A DNA stretch of 18,499 nucleotides, from assembly GCA_036939355.1 (NCBI GenBank), contig JALLAP010000143.1, positions 1 through 18,499 of the forward strand, given 5' to 3'. This DNA is from Thalassiosira profunda (Eukaryota; Bacillariophyta; Thalassiosirophyceae; Thalassiosirales; Thalassiosiraceae). Each line of letters begins with the position of its first letter. Positions within the stretch are counted from its first letter, which is position 1. Below, in pieces: positions 1 through 8,146 of the stretch. The notes beneath the pieces are model-generated. The model did not search any database, was not told the DNA's origin, and worked only from the letters and a program-made list of their open reading frames with translations. A program made the position numbers and the translations under genes.

Positions 1-296
1 CTGACGACTGAAAGAGGCGTCTGTCTTTCGTCCGTCTGGAGTCCCGTAAAGCCCCGTGGGTGCAAACCTTTGCAAACCTTTCACGGTCAACTGATTATCG
101 CCCCTCACACAGTCTCCTCCCCATACTGTTATTCCCTTGGGTGGAGATCAGATCCGTTTCCCTCCAAGTTGTCCGCTCTGTCCGCACAGCCATCCATTCC
201 ATTTTCTTACATCCTCGCCCTTCCCGCTCCCCCCACCCCCCGGCCGGCCCTCTCCCAGCAGCAGTGTTGGGGTGTGTATCGTCCCGCGGAGTAGCA
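1..296. other. Upstream region of gene 1, with a tandem decamer
   Basis: No gene is supported here. The stretch is pyrimidine-rich, like a promoter plus 5' leader. It contains two adjacent copies of TGCAAACCTT at 61-80. The 13-mer AAACCTTTGCAAA (64-76) recurs exactly at 2101-2113 upstream of the next gene. An open frame runs from an ATG at 60 into gene 1, but its translation (Pro/Ser/Leu-rich) looks like translated leader rather than protein. Confidence 0.5.
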
Positions 297-1898
297 ATGT
301 CCGGACCTGGCCCAAAATGGGGCGCTGGCGCCGTGACGTCGGCGCGGCGGCGGCGCCTTCCTGCCGAGCCCACTCCGCGAGGCGACGGTGGGGACGGAGG
401 CGCCGCCCCTGCGAACGACTCCGGTTCTTTTGACAGCAGCGACAATCCCTTCGAGTCCATCCGGAGGGCGCTCGACCGGCAAGAGGAGGACGCGCGGCGA
501 ATGGAATTGGAGGAGGCGAATAATGCGGAGGTGGAGCGGTTGGAGAACATGTCGCTGGACCACCCAGGCGAGTTGGACGAGTGGGCGGGCGCTGATGCCG
601 GGGAGCAACTGGAAATTCCTACCGACGTGGAGGGGCCGCCCAATGGCAATGACAATGTCAATCAAGGGAGTTTCGATGCAGAAGAAGAGCTTGAGGAACC
701 CACCGCTGAGCCGCCCAATGACAAGACGCACTCTCACATGAAAGCTGCGAGTGGCATCCCTCAGACATCAGCCAATGGAACCACCTGCAATGACAAGGAC
801 GGCGCTTCCAAAGTGGGCGGGGAGAGTACACTGCCAAAGAAATCTACAACGCCGCCGCGCTTCACCTTCCAATCCCAATCGACCGCCAAGCCCAAGCGCA
901 GCGCGACGGCCGATGCCACCCTCAAAACGCCCTCCAACCGGCAACTCCCTCCCCGGGCGCTCTTTCCTTCGAGCACATTTTCCACCCGCACCTCCAACAC
1001 GACAACAAAGAAGATCTCGGGCCAGTCGACGGCGAAGCGGAAGCACCGCCACTCCTTCCGCCCCTCTGCAAGCGGGGCGTCCACCACTCCTGCTGCGAAA
1101 AGCAACGTGCGGGAAATGAAATTCGCCCCCGACTTCCTCCCCGGAACCAAAGGCTCCCACTCTCCCAAAGACGGCATGGCCGAGGAGGACGATGGTGAAA
1201 TGGGCGCAGACAGTGGCGCGAACGGGGGCGCCGACGGGGGGTTGAGAGGGGACGCCTTCTCCCGCAATCTGATCCTGGGGCACCAGCAGCGACAACGGGC
1301 CGAGCGCCGGTCCGAGGGGGGCGCGGGATCGGGGAGGCTGGTGCAGCGGCTGCGGGCGTTGAAAGCTGACGAGCAGCGCATGGTGATGCGGTTGCGCAGT
1401 GGGCAGTCCTCCGCGACGCATGGAACGGGGGGCGTTGGTGGCAGTGCGCTCCTGAGAAAGCGACGTCGCGGCGGGGATGCGGATCCCAAGAATGCCGCTT
1501 CCTCTACGCTGGACGTGACGGTATCGGGCATCTCAGTCTCTGACGACAAGACTTCGGCATTGCTCGGTGAGGGCAGGGCTCTCTTGCTGGCGTACATTCA
1601 CCAACACACCGTGACGAAGCCACCATTGGTTCAGCGAGATGACGCCATACAATATCCCTGCTACGCGTACGTCCTAATGTCGCACGAGGTGATGCGAGAG
1701 CAGGGCATTGCTGACGGGTATACGAAGCAATTGCGATTTTACGATGCGGTGGTGATACCGCCGAGGTTGGTATCAATGGACCAATCTGCTGACTCGAACA
1801 AAGCGGGCAAAGAGGAAGCGCCAATGCCGACAATCGTCTGCACGCACGTTTGCCAGGCGGTCGAGGAGCCTCTGGCGGAGGTGTCATTCGATGCCTAG
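297..1898 (+). CDS. Hypothetical low-complexity protein with a conserved-looking C-terminus
   Basis: This is a single open frame of 533 codons; I do not recognise the family. I chose the ATG at 297 (context GCAATGT) because the upstream in-frame extension to 60 looks like untranslated leader. The protein begins with a basic patch (ARRRRLP), followed by an acidic, helix-forming stretch at about residues 50-95 (RRALDRQEEDARRMELEE). A long disordered Ser/Thr/Pro/Lys-rich middle then carries a short hydrophobic motif, FAPDFLPG, near residue 273. The last 100 residues or so are the only globular-looking part, with alternating beta-like strands (YPCYAYVLMSH, LRFYDAVVIP, TIVCTHVCQAV). This could be a small beta-barrel or adaptor fold, but that is inference only. 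No membrane segment or plastid signal is visible. The composition suggests a nuclear or regulatory protein. Confidence 0.7.
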   Translation: MSGPGPKWGAGAVTSARRRRLPAEPTPRGDGGDGGAAPANDSGSFDSSDNPFESIRRALDRQEEDARRMELEEANNAEVERLENMSLDHPGELDEWAGADAGEQLEIPTDVEGPPNGNDNVNQGSFDAEEELEEPTAEPPNDKTHSHMKAASGIPQTSANGTTCNDKDGASKVGGESTLPKKSTTPPRFTFQSQSTAKPKRSATADATLKTPSNRQLPPRALFPSSTFSTRTSNTTTKKISGQSTAKRKHRHSFRPSASGASTTPAAKSNVREMKFAPDFLPGTKGSHSPKDGMAEEDDGEMGADSGANGGADGGLRGDAFSRNLILGHQQRQRAERRSEGGAGSGRLVQRLRALKADEQRMVMRLRSGQSSATHGTGGVGGSALLRKRRRGGDADPKNAASSTLDVTVSGISVSDDKTSALLGEGRALLLAYIHQHTVTKPPLVQRDDAIQYPCYAYVLMSHEVMREQGIADGYTKQLRFYDAVVIPPRLVSMDQSADSNKAGKEEAPMPTIVCTHVCQAVEEPLAEVSFDA

Positions 1899-2292
1899 AA
1901 ATGTCTTGTGATCACATCATCTGCACACCAATGCATCATGCACAATTACATTCATTCATATCAATACAACAACGCAACAACAATTCAGCACCTCAGAAGC
2001 AACCCCTTGTGTCGACCTACTCTTGCAAAAAAAAATCGAAAATTCGTCTGGGATTTTCAATCCTTTGAAGTCAATTGAAATTGAAATTTGAGGGAGGAGG
2101 AAACCTTTGCAAAAAGCAAAGTTTCGTGAAGGTTTAGCCTCTTCTGAACGACAAAACAAGGGTATCGTATGGTTTGAAGTTCTGGCGCTGCTGGCGGTGA
2201 CGCCACTAGCCACTCGTGGCGCAGAATTCTGCTTGCCAGCACCACTCCCTGCAACGCGACAACCAACGACACCCTTGGAGCTCTCTGGAACG
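1899..2292. other. Intergenic region between genes 1 and 2 (same strand)
   Basis: These 394 bp contain no supported gene. They hold the 3' end region of gene 1, an A-rich stretch with an A9 run near 2027-2035, and the promoter and leader of gene 2. The 13-mer AAACCTTTGCAAA at 2101-2113 is identical to 64-76 upstream of gene 1. The frame of gene 2 stays open back to an ATG at 2107, but the translation there is not coiled coil and does not resemble the rest of the protein. Confidence 0.45.
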
Positions 2293-3815
2293 ATGGCGAT
2301 GGTGGCGATCTCGCGGGACGACCTGAACCGGATGGTGTCCTCTGCCAACGGCCCCAGCATTACGGGCGGCTGCGAGGCGACGCGGAGGGAGCAGCTGAAG
2401 CAATTGAGCGACGCTCGCGTGCGGGGCTGGACGGACACTCTGGCGGCCAAGCGCAAGGCCAAGCTCGATTGGAAGGCCGAGAAGGCCCGGCAGGACGAGG
2501 CGCAGCGCCAAATCCAGGACGCCAAGGACGCCGCGCGTCGGCAGCAGATGCGGATGGACACGCTGCAAAATGCCGACGCCTTGCTTCGCGAGCAGACGGA
2601 GAAGATGCGGCAATTTCGGAGCCAGCAACGCCTCGTGGAGACCATCGACACGAGGGACGCCCAGGCGAAGGAGCAGGAGGAGCGGCGCAAGAAGGACTGC
2701 CAGATGGAGGAACTTTGGCATATGGCGGTGATGGACAACGTCCAAAAGGCGGAGGCGAAGTCGAAGGCGGAAATGGAGAAGGAGAACCAACGCTCGATGG
2801 AGCTCGCCGAAGACTTGCGCCGGCAACGCGACGAGCGGGAGGAGCGAATTCGGTACCAACAGCAAAGCCGACTCGAGGAGGAGGCGGCGGCCATCCAGAA
2901 GATTGCCGAGGACGAATTGGCAGCGGAGAAGGTATGTAGCGATTGTGCTTTCGTGAAGACTGGGTCTCTTGCGTCGCTAACACCCGCCCCTCTTGTTCAG
3001 GCCGAGTTGGAGCAGAAGAACGAACGGCAAAAGAAGGCGAAGGAGGCGATGGAGAAGAACCAAAAGCTCCTCAAACAGCGACAGGAAGAGCGCCGCAGGC
3101 AGGAGCTCGAGGACACGCGCAAGTGCGAGGAGGAGGTTGCGGCTCGAAACAAAATCAACGCGGCCAGGGCCGAGCTCGAGATCAAGCACTTTGAAGAGAA
3201 GCAAGGTGAGGTTGCTTCTTCCTGTCTGTGCGCTCCAAATGCTCCTACCTCATGCTGACAGTATTTGTTGCCCCCACCCCAGCCATGCGAAAGCTCCTGT
3301 CTGACAGGGCTTGCGAGGAGCTGAAGAACCGGGCAATGCGAGAGTGCGAAATTTTCGAGCGCGACGTCCGCATGCGCAAGCAAAAGGAGGACGAAAAGGC
3401 CGAGGCGTCTCGCAGGAAGCTCGAGCAGGATCGCATCGCCATCGACGAAAGCCGGCGGCAACAGCTCCAGTGCAAACGGCAGGACAGCGAGGCCGAGAAG
3501 AAGCTCGGTGAGCTCTACGTCAAGGAGCTGGCGAGAATAACCACGCAGCAGCAGGATCTGGAGCGGCAGAAAGAGCTGGCGAAGCGGAAGCAGAACATCG
3601 AGCTGCGCCAAATGCAGCAGCAGCAGATCCGCGACAACGAACAGCGACGGGCGAGAGAGAAGGCGGAGACGTTGCAGGAAGAGCAGGAGGTCTTCCACCA
3701 GCTCAAGAAGGAGGATGACGTCTTCCAGGCGTTTGTGGCCAAAGAAATCGAGCACTTCCGGGCAAAGGGGAAGCGAACGGCGTTGCTCGAGAAGACTCTC
3801 AACTCGAAGCAGTAG
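2293..3815 (+). CDS. CFAP210: Axonemal coiled-coil protein, CFAP210/CCDC173-like (TPH family), 3 exons
   Basis: Exons are 2293-2931, 3001-3205 and 3283-3815, joined by GT-AG introns of 69 bp (phase 0) and 77 bp (phase 1). Splicing gives 458 residues, almost entirely highly charged Glu/Lys/Arg/Gln helix, as in trichohyalin/plectin-homology proteins. The N-terminal ISRDDLNRM segment, then SDARVRGWTDTLAAKRKAKL (about residues 39-58), and the C-terminal DVFQAFVAKEIEHFRAKGKR follow the order I associate with CFAP210, a protein inside ciliary doublet microtubules. Other TPH proteins (CFAP45, CFAP53, MNS1) are the main alternatives. I chose the ATG at 2293 because coiled-coil sequence begins just after it; the ATG at 2299 is also possible. 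The gene implies that the organism makes a motile flagellum at some stage. Its 3' end converges on cytochrome c6 about 175 bp away. Confidence 0.72.
2932..3000 (+). other. Intron 1 of the CFAP210-like gene
   Basis: GTATGT donor after GAGAAG and TTGTTCAG acceptor. The length is 69 bp, a multiple of three with no in-frame stop, so an unspliced message would stay in frame and insert 23 non-coiled-coil residues. The break in coiled-coil composition is what identifies it as an intron. Confidence 0.85.
3206..3282 (+). other. Intron 2 of the CFAP210-like gene
   Basis: GTGAGG donor after GAAGCAAG, and a pyrimidine-rich acceptor CCCCCACCCCAG ending at 3282. It is a phase 1 intron: the split codon restores Ala before MRKLLSD, and the coiled coil continues without a gap. 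Retention would reach a stop (TGA, 3256-3258). Confidence 0.85.
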
Positions 3816-3989
3816 TATAACTAGCGACAAATAACAGGGGTTAGGGTTGAGCACTCTGATCATATGCCTAGACTTGTTTGCATCCATAAGTAGCTTCAGC
3901 AGCGAAAGATACGCAGTCTCGCCTTGCCCTGCCAACTCTAACAGATGATTGCAGCCTATTGAATGCGAAGCAAAGCTTCACCAGTAACT

Positions 3990-4485
3990 TCACCACTTCT
4001 CATTCACTGCCTGATCAACAACAAACGTAGTCACGTCCACTAGATATCTCCTGGTCGCTCAATTTCCCACCAATCGTCGGACCCTTGTGCACCAAGCTGC
4101 CCCGGAAAAATGCTTCCACCTTCTCCTGGTCGAGCCCTACAAACTTCTCCAGTGCATCCTTCTTGAGCGTCTTCTTTTCTTTGACAAAGTTGTTTCCTCC
4201 CATGTGGCATCCACGGCATGTGCCCTCGAATATCTCCTTTCCTCTGGTGATATCGCCCTCGGCCGCCACCGATGGAGGAGCAAAGGAGAAGAGCAACGCG
4301 GCAATGGCAACCGGGCCCGCTGCAATCAGTGGAGAGCGGTGCGATGGTGCATCCTGCGCCTGCGCGAGAGGTTCGACATCAGGATCAGGGCTGATGGATG
4401 TCGGAGTTTTGGGCAGTTGAAAAGCAGAGGATGCGGCTGCGGCGAGAACCACCCCTACCGCTCGCATTGCTATGGGACGCCGCAT
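3990..4485 (-). CDS. petJ: Cytochrome c6, plastid lumenal (apparent frame break near the 3' end)
   Basis: This is a soluble haem c electron carrier from cytochrome b6f to photosystem I. From the ATG at 4485 the protein starts with a signal peptide ending in SSAFQLP (ASAFAP-type plastid signature), then a transit region. A second hydrophobic lumen-targeting segment follows (GPVAIAALLFSFAPPSVAA, about residues 57-75). The mature part is cytochrome c6-like: GKEIFEGTC, haem motif C90-R-G-C93-H94, KTLKKDALEKF, GGKLSDQEI. As read, the frame ends at 4015 with an unlikely tail (SSGRDYVCC). Shifting frame near 4041-4050 gives VDVTTFVVDQAVNEKW and a stop at 3990-3992, the expected final helix, for a mature length near 88 residues. 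The position of the usual Met haem ligand (AMPAFGG) reads KGPTIGG here, so Met is absent and a His lies two residues earlier. The gene diverges from the transporter across 309 bp. Confidence 0.85.
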
Positions 4486-4794
4486 CGTTGGCTGGCGTGG
4501 GCGAGGGAGTTGGACTGGAGCACCCTCTCGTTTTGTGGTGATGGGTGATGGGTGATGGGGCCAAAAGTGCCAACAAAGATCTTGCGAAGATTTTTGCATT
4601 TTGCACACAACAACTCCCATCCATCCGCTTTGTTCTCTCTTCTCCGAAGACCCGGCAACGTCTTGGGCGCTCCCACTTCAGACGGTGCACCTCGCCTTGG
4701 CCCTGCCGTGCCTGATGACCTTGTTCTCTTCTGGATAGCCCGGGTTTGGCCCGCGGGCCATAGTTTTTACCGCTGGCCGGTTGCCCGATCGATC
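4486..4794. promoter_or_regulatory. Divergent promoter region, cytochrome c6 / transporter
   Basis: These 309 bp lie between two divergent start codons and hold no supported gene. On the cytochrome side is a triple GTGATGG repeat (4538-4558). GTGCAC occurs at 4685-4690, inside the 11-mer AGACGGTGCAC (4680-4690), which recurs exactly at 13000-13010 upstream of gene 10. No TATA box is evident. Confidence 0.5.
4538..4558 (+). repeat. Triple heptamer repeat (GTGATGG)x3
   Basis: Three perfect tandem copies of a 7-bp unit lie in the likely leader of the cytochrome c6 gene, about 55-75 bp upstream of its ATG. It is a simple microsatellite-like repeat with no known role. Confidence 0.8.
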
Positions 4795-6742
4795 ATGAAC
4801 GATACACCCACGCTGTCATCGCCCCTCCTGCCGTCCCCCGTACCGAGCGGGGAAGGGTCTCCTGCGCGGAGTTATGGCTCGGCAGAGGACGTGCCGGCGT
4901 TGCAAGAATCCGCACTGGACGTGAGTGTATCGTTCGAGAACATAGTGTGCATGACTGTATGCGATGTGATGATATTTGCAAATCTTCTCACATGCATCGC
5001 CCGTGCGTCGCCACCCTGCGATAGTACGATGGCGGCATCGATGATGAGATGCGGAGCGATATTTCCCTCGCCGACCTGGCCACAAAAACAACGGCGCTGC
5101 AAACATTCATTCATCTCGTGAAGGGTTACATTGGTCCCGGCTGCCTCTCGCTTCCTTGGGCAGTGTCGCAAGTAGGATTCGTATGTGGCGCCGGTGGCAT
5201 TGCAGTAATGGCGATTTGGTCGTCGTACAATTGCTGGACCGTTGTCAAAATAAAGAGGTATATCGAGCGAGCCAACAACCAGAGGGCCAGCATCGTTGAT
5301 AGGGCAGAGGTGGGATCGGAGACGTCATCGCTGGCATCCAGTGCACTCACGTACCCGTGCGTGGGGGAGTGGGCGTACGGAGACAAATTTGAGCAGTTTG
5401 TCTCAGGATGCATTTGCACGCAACAACTCGCTGTTTGCACAGTGTTCTTCTCATTCATCGGCGAGAACATTTACGCGGTGTGCCAGCTGGTGCCTGATGC
5501 TGTGCCTCGCATCTTGTTGAGCCACGGCGGCGTCATGACCGTTGCTTTGCCCTTCGTACTTGGGCTGTCGTTCATTCCCACCTTGAATGCGCTGACGCCT
5601 GTAATGATCATTGGGACGGTGATGCTATTCTCTGGGTTTGGTGTGCTGGGATACGTTATATCCGCCGAATGGAACGAGACGCCAGCGCATCCGGTTGAGA
5701 TGCAGTGGAAGGAAGCACCGCTGGCACTCTGCGCCATTTTGTACTCCTTCGAAGGCATCTGCCTGATTCTGCCAATTGAGAGTACAATGGCAGAGCCTAG
5801 AAAGTTCAAGCGAGTGTTCTTTTCTGCCATGGCAGTGACGGCCATGGTGTTTGCTACGTCGCTACCCTGTGCGTCTACGCCTTTGGGAAAGTCACCAACG
5901 GAAGCGTGACGGCGTTTCTGATTGAGGAATACAAAGATGATTCCGCACTGATCGTGTTCATTATGATTGCCAATACTTTTGTGAGCTTGAGCGTTCTCTT
6001 CACGTATCCACTGCAGCTATTTCCCACCTTTGAGCTCGTGGGGCCCAAAGTGGCGAAACTGTGGTGGAAGTTGAAGCATAGAAGCAAATACAACGAGCCA
6101 GAGCAGAATGATTTCGACGAAGAACATGATTTGAGTGGCTTTGATCCAATGCCAACGCTTCCGGAGCATGACGTGGCCTCGCTCAGCTCACACGACAATG
6201 AAGATATGCACCAAAACTTTGAGACGGCGGCAGATGACGCGATACCAATACGCAACGGCGCTGTCACTGGCCAGGATATCGACGATGCGACACGGCTGTC
6301 GATGATTTCCAACATCACAGAACCTTTTCTGGAGTATGTGCCCATTGCGGGAGATTCTTGGTACCTCCGCATGGGCTTGGTTTTGTTGACTTATGCGGTG
6401 GCAAGCATCATACCGAATGTGCAGGTTCTCATATCCTTGGCTGGGGCACTGGCGGGAAGCAGCACTGCTCTACTGATCCCGCCGGTGCTTGAGCTTGCAC
6501 TGATTGATCATCTGGAAGCAACGCCGGATATGACGGCATCTCCCGGGCTGGTTCCTCCTTCCCAGCAGAATTCACCAAAAGCTTCCACATTTCGACGATT
6601 GTGCCGGTGTGATATCTCTGGAAAGATGTTCTGGCGAAAGAAGCTCAAGTGCTTCGTGCTGTTCTGGCTGGGGTTTGTTTTTATGATCATTGGAGCCTAC
6701 GCGTCGGTATCAGATATCGTTTCAATATGGCTCAAATCATAG
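4795..6742 (+). CDS. Amino-acid transporter, SLC36/AAAP family, 2 exons, with an apparent one-base frame break
   Basis: Exon 1 (4795-4920, 42 codons) is a hydrophilic cytosolic tail. A GTGAGT donor at 4921 joins exon 2, best starting at 5025 (acceptor CGATAG, phase 0); 5049 is a second in-phase option. The first membrane segment carries TFIHLVKGYIGPGCLSLPWA, typical of proton-coupled amino-acid transporters of the SLC36 type. About ten further hydrophobic segments follow, with a long acidic hydrophilic loop (about 6075-6340) not usual for the family. The frame breaks near 5855-5862: upstream it reads ...VTAMVF, and downstream the membrane segment YVATLCVYAFGKVTNGS continues one base back. Adding one base gives 614 residues. 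The product should move neutral amino acids with protons at a vacuolar or plasma membrane. The substrate cannot be read from sequence. The gene ends 7-39 bp from convergent gene 5. Confidence 0.85.
4921..5024 (+). other. Intron of the transporter gene
   Basis: GTGAGT donor at 4921; acceptor AG at 5023-5024 (104 bp) or 5047-5048 (128 bp), both phase 0. I prefer 5024 because the sequence before it is somewhat richer in pyrimidines and the alternative acceptor is purine-rich. The choice decides whether eight residues (YDGGIDDE) are present. Confidence 0.65.
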
Positions 6743-6781
6743 TGCACATTTAACGATCAGTTCTAGAGATAAAGGGGTCCT

Positions 6782-7603
6782 TCAGCAAGCACTCAAGCAG
6801 CTTTTCGTCCGGACGTCTTGCACGAAATCGGTCAAATCTTTGCACAAGGCATCAAGCTCTTTGGCGTCAGATGCCACCTGTTGCAAAGCATTGTCGGCCG
6901 AAGAAAGAGCTTCCTCGCATGCCGGATCCGTCTCCAGCCGATAGTCCTCTCGAATAAACCGCTCATACTGGGCGCGCAAATTGCCGTCCAATTCACTGAG
7001 ACAGTTGGCGCCAGAGCTTTTCTTCGCGACATCTCCTTTCAGCGTTTTTGCCTTCGAGGACTGCTTTTTGCTCCGGGTGGCATTTTCCTTGTCGGTGTCC
7101 GCCACTCCCGTCTTTTCATTGACACCAGCACCACCGATTTCCGCCTTTTTGGCTTTGCTCCGAGACGATTTCAGCGCTTCCGTCTCCTTCTTGTATCGCT
7201 CCACCTCCAGTTTCAGCGCCTTCAGCTTCTTCGCGTACACCTCCGCCGCTCGGGCCAAATCTTTTTTGTGCTTCTTCTTGAGATCGGCCGCCACGGTGGC
7301 CACGTCTCTCCCTTGCCATTTCTTGTTCTTTCGGTTTGTTGTGTTCTTGACGAACTTGAGGCTCTTGGAAGGCGACGGCAGCGGCGTGAGGGTATCGGTG
7401 TGCTCCTCCGAGATGGCCTTCAGCGTTTCGATCTCTTCGCGACACTCCTCCAGCTCCTCTTCCAGCGCTTCGACCGCCTTGGTGTGCTCTTCGTGCGCTT
7501 TGTGGAGTTCCTCGGCGTGCTGCAGCTTGAGGCCCTCGACGACGCTCGAAGTGCCCTTGCCGCTGAGCTTCAAGCCGATGTTCTTTGACGACGGAAGCGG
7601 CAT
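6782..7603 (-). CDS. Hypothetical basic coiled-coil protein
   Basis: The open frame has 273 residues from the ATG at 7603 (MPLPSSKNIGLKL); an ATG eight codons upstream is also in frame. I do not recognise the family. Residues about 25-70 form an acidic coiled coil (AEELHKAHEEHTKAVEALEEELEE). A second helix is basic (VAADLKKKHKKDLARAAEVYAKKLKALKLEVERY), followed by a Lys/Ser-rich linker and a C-terminal helical region (LDGNLRAQYERFIREDYRLE). As read, the end (RTKSCLSAC) is odd. One base back, the frame gives DEKLLECLLKDPFISRTDR with a stop at 6750-6752, more like a natural tail, so a frame break near 6800 is possible. An upstream exon at 7655-7843, joined by a 51-bp GT-AG intron in phase, is also possible but unproven. 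The composition suggests a nuclear or cytoskeletal protein. Confidence 0.6.
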   Translation of the reverse strand: MPLPSSKNIGLKLSGKGTSSVVEGLKLQHAEELHKAHEEHTKAVEALEEELEECREEIETLKAISEEHTDTLTPLPSPSKSLKFVKNTTNRKNKKWQGRDVATVAADLKKKHKKDLARAAEVYAKKLKALKLEVERYKKETEALKSSRSKAKKAEIGGAGVNEKTGVADTDKENATRSKKQSSKAKTLKGDVAKKSSGANCLSELDGNLRAQYERFIREDYRLETDPACEEALSSADNALQQVASDAKELDALCKDLTDFVQDVRTKSCLSAC

Positions 7604-8146
7604 CTTTTCCAATTGCAACAATATCAATGCTCCGCCGAGAGCTGCCGCCTACACGGATCCCGGCAAGGACCCCCGACGCCAGAGAGCGAGATCTACGTCC
7701 TCTGCCGGCGTAAACGGGGACGATGGCCTCGTGAGTGCCTCCGCCTCGCTCGAAGAGGATTGTGTTGCACTCTGCAACTGGAAGAGGCAGGTTGCAAAGC
7801 GAGGTCGGTGAATCACACAAGATACAAGGTGCGAAGGTCTCATTTGAATTGTGTGTAGGAATTAGTACGTAAGATTTAAAATGCTACATACTGACGTAGG
7901 ATTTAGTATAGGAGAAAGGGAAGGATAGAAAGCAGACCCTCTCCAAACCACCGAAAGAAGCAATCAAACCAACCCATCACCCCACAGCTCATCTCATCGC
8001 GGGCGTGCAGCGCGAGGGCAGGAAGCAGCGATTGTCAACGATTGTGCAGTACCATAGCGCCGTGTTGGGCGTGAGCAGGCAGCAGCGCGTTGTCGGGCGA
8101 TATTGCAGCGCCGCTGGAAAGTGCATGCACCTTGCAGGTTGAGAGG
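7604..8146. promoter_or_regulatory. Divergent region between the coiled-coil gene and the TatD gene
   Basis: Some 540 bp lie between the preferred start codons. The region holds a perfect inverted repeat, GTTGCA-CTC-TGCAAC (7764-7778), and a 10-bp palindrome, GTGCATGCAC (8121-8130). It also has a direct-repeat pair, ACGTAAGATTTA (7867-7878) and ACGTAGGATTTA (7894-7905). A minus-strand open frame at 7649-7843 could be a 5' exon of gene 5. If the TatD protein starts at 8090, the last 57 bp are coding. Confidence 0.45.

Noticed and set aside
60..296. N-terminal extension of gene 1 starting at the ATG at 60
   Set aside because: The translation is Pro/Ser/Leu-rich with no domain or targeting logic, and the DNA is pyrimidine-rich leader. 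The ATG at 297 is a better start.
3836..3850. GGGGTTAGGGTTGAG resembling telomere repeats
   Set aside because: Only about two TTAGGG-like units, in an ordinary 3' spacer. Too short to be a telomere or to mark a fusion point.
1956..3935. Long minus-strand open frames opposite the CFAP210-like gene
   Set aside because: Antisense of Glu/Lys/Gln-rich coiled coil gives Leu/Ser/Cys-rich stop-poor frames. The plus-strand exons with good splice sites explain the region.
5845..5890. A micro-intron or programmed frameshift explaining the transporter frame break
   Set aside because: No GT-AG pair of suitable length and phase preserves the membrane segment, and no X-XXY-YYZ slippery site is present.
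6818..7811. Plus-strand open frames opposite the coiled-coil gene (Phe/Leu/Arg-rich or Ser-rich)
   Set aside because: They are antisense shadows of Lys/Glu-rich codons with no recognisable domain. A membrane protein was considered, but the hydrophobicity is scattered.
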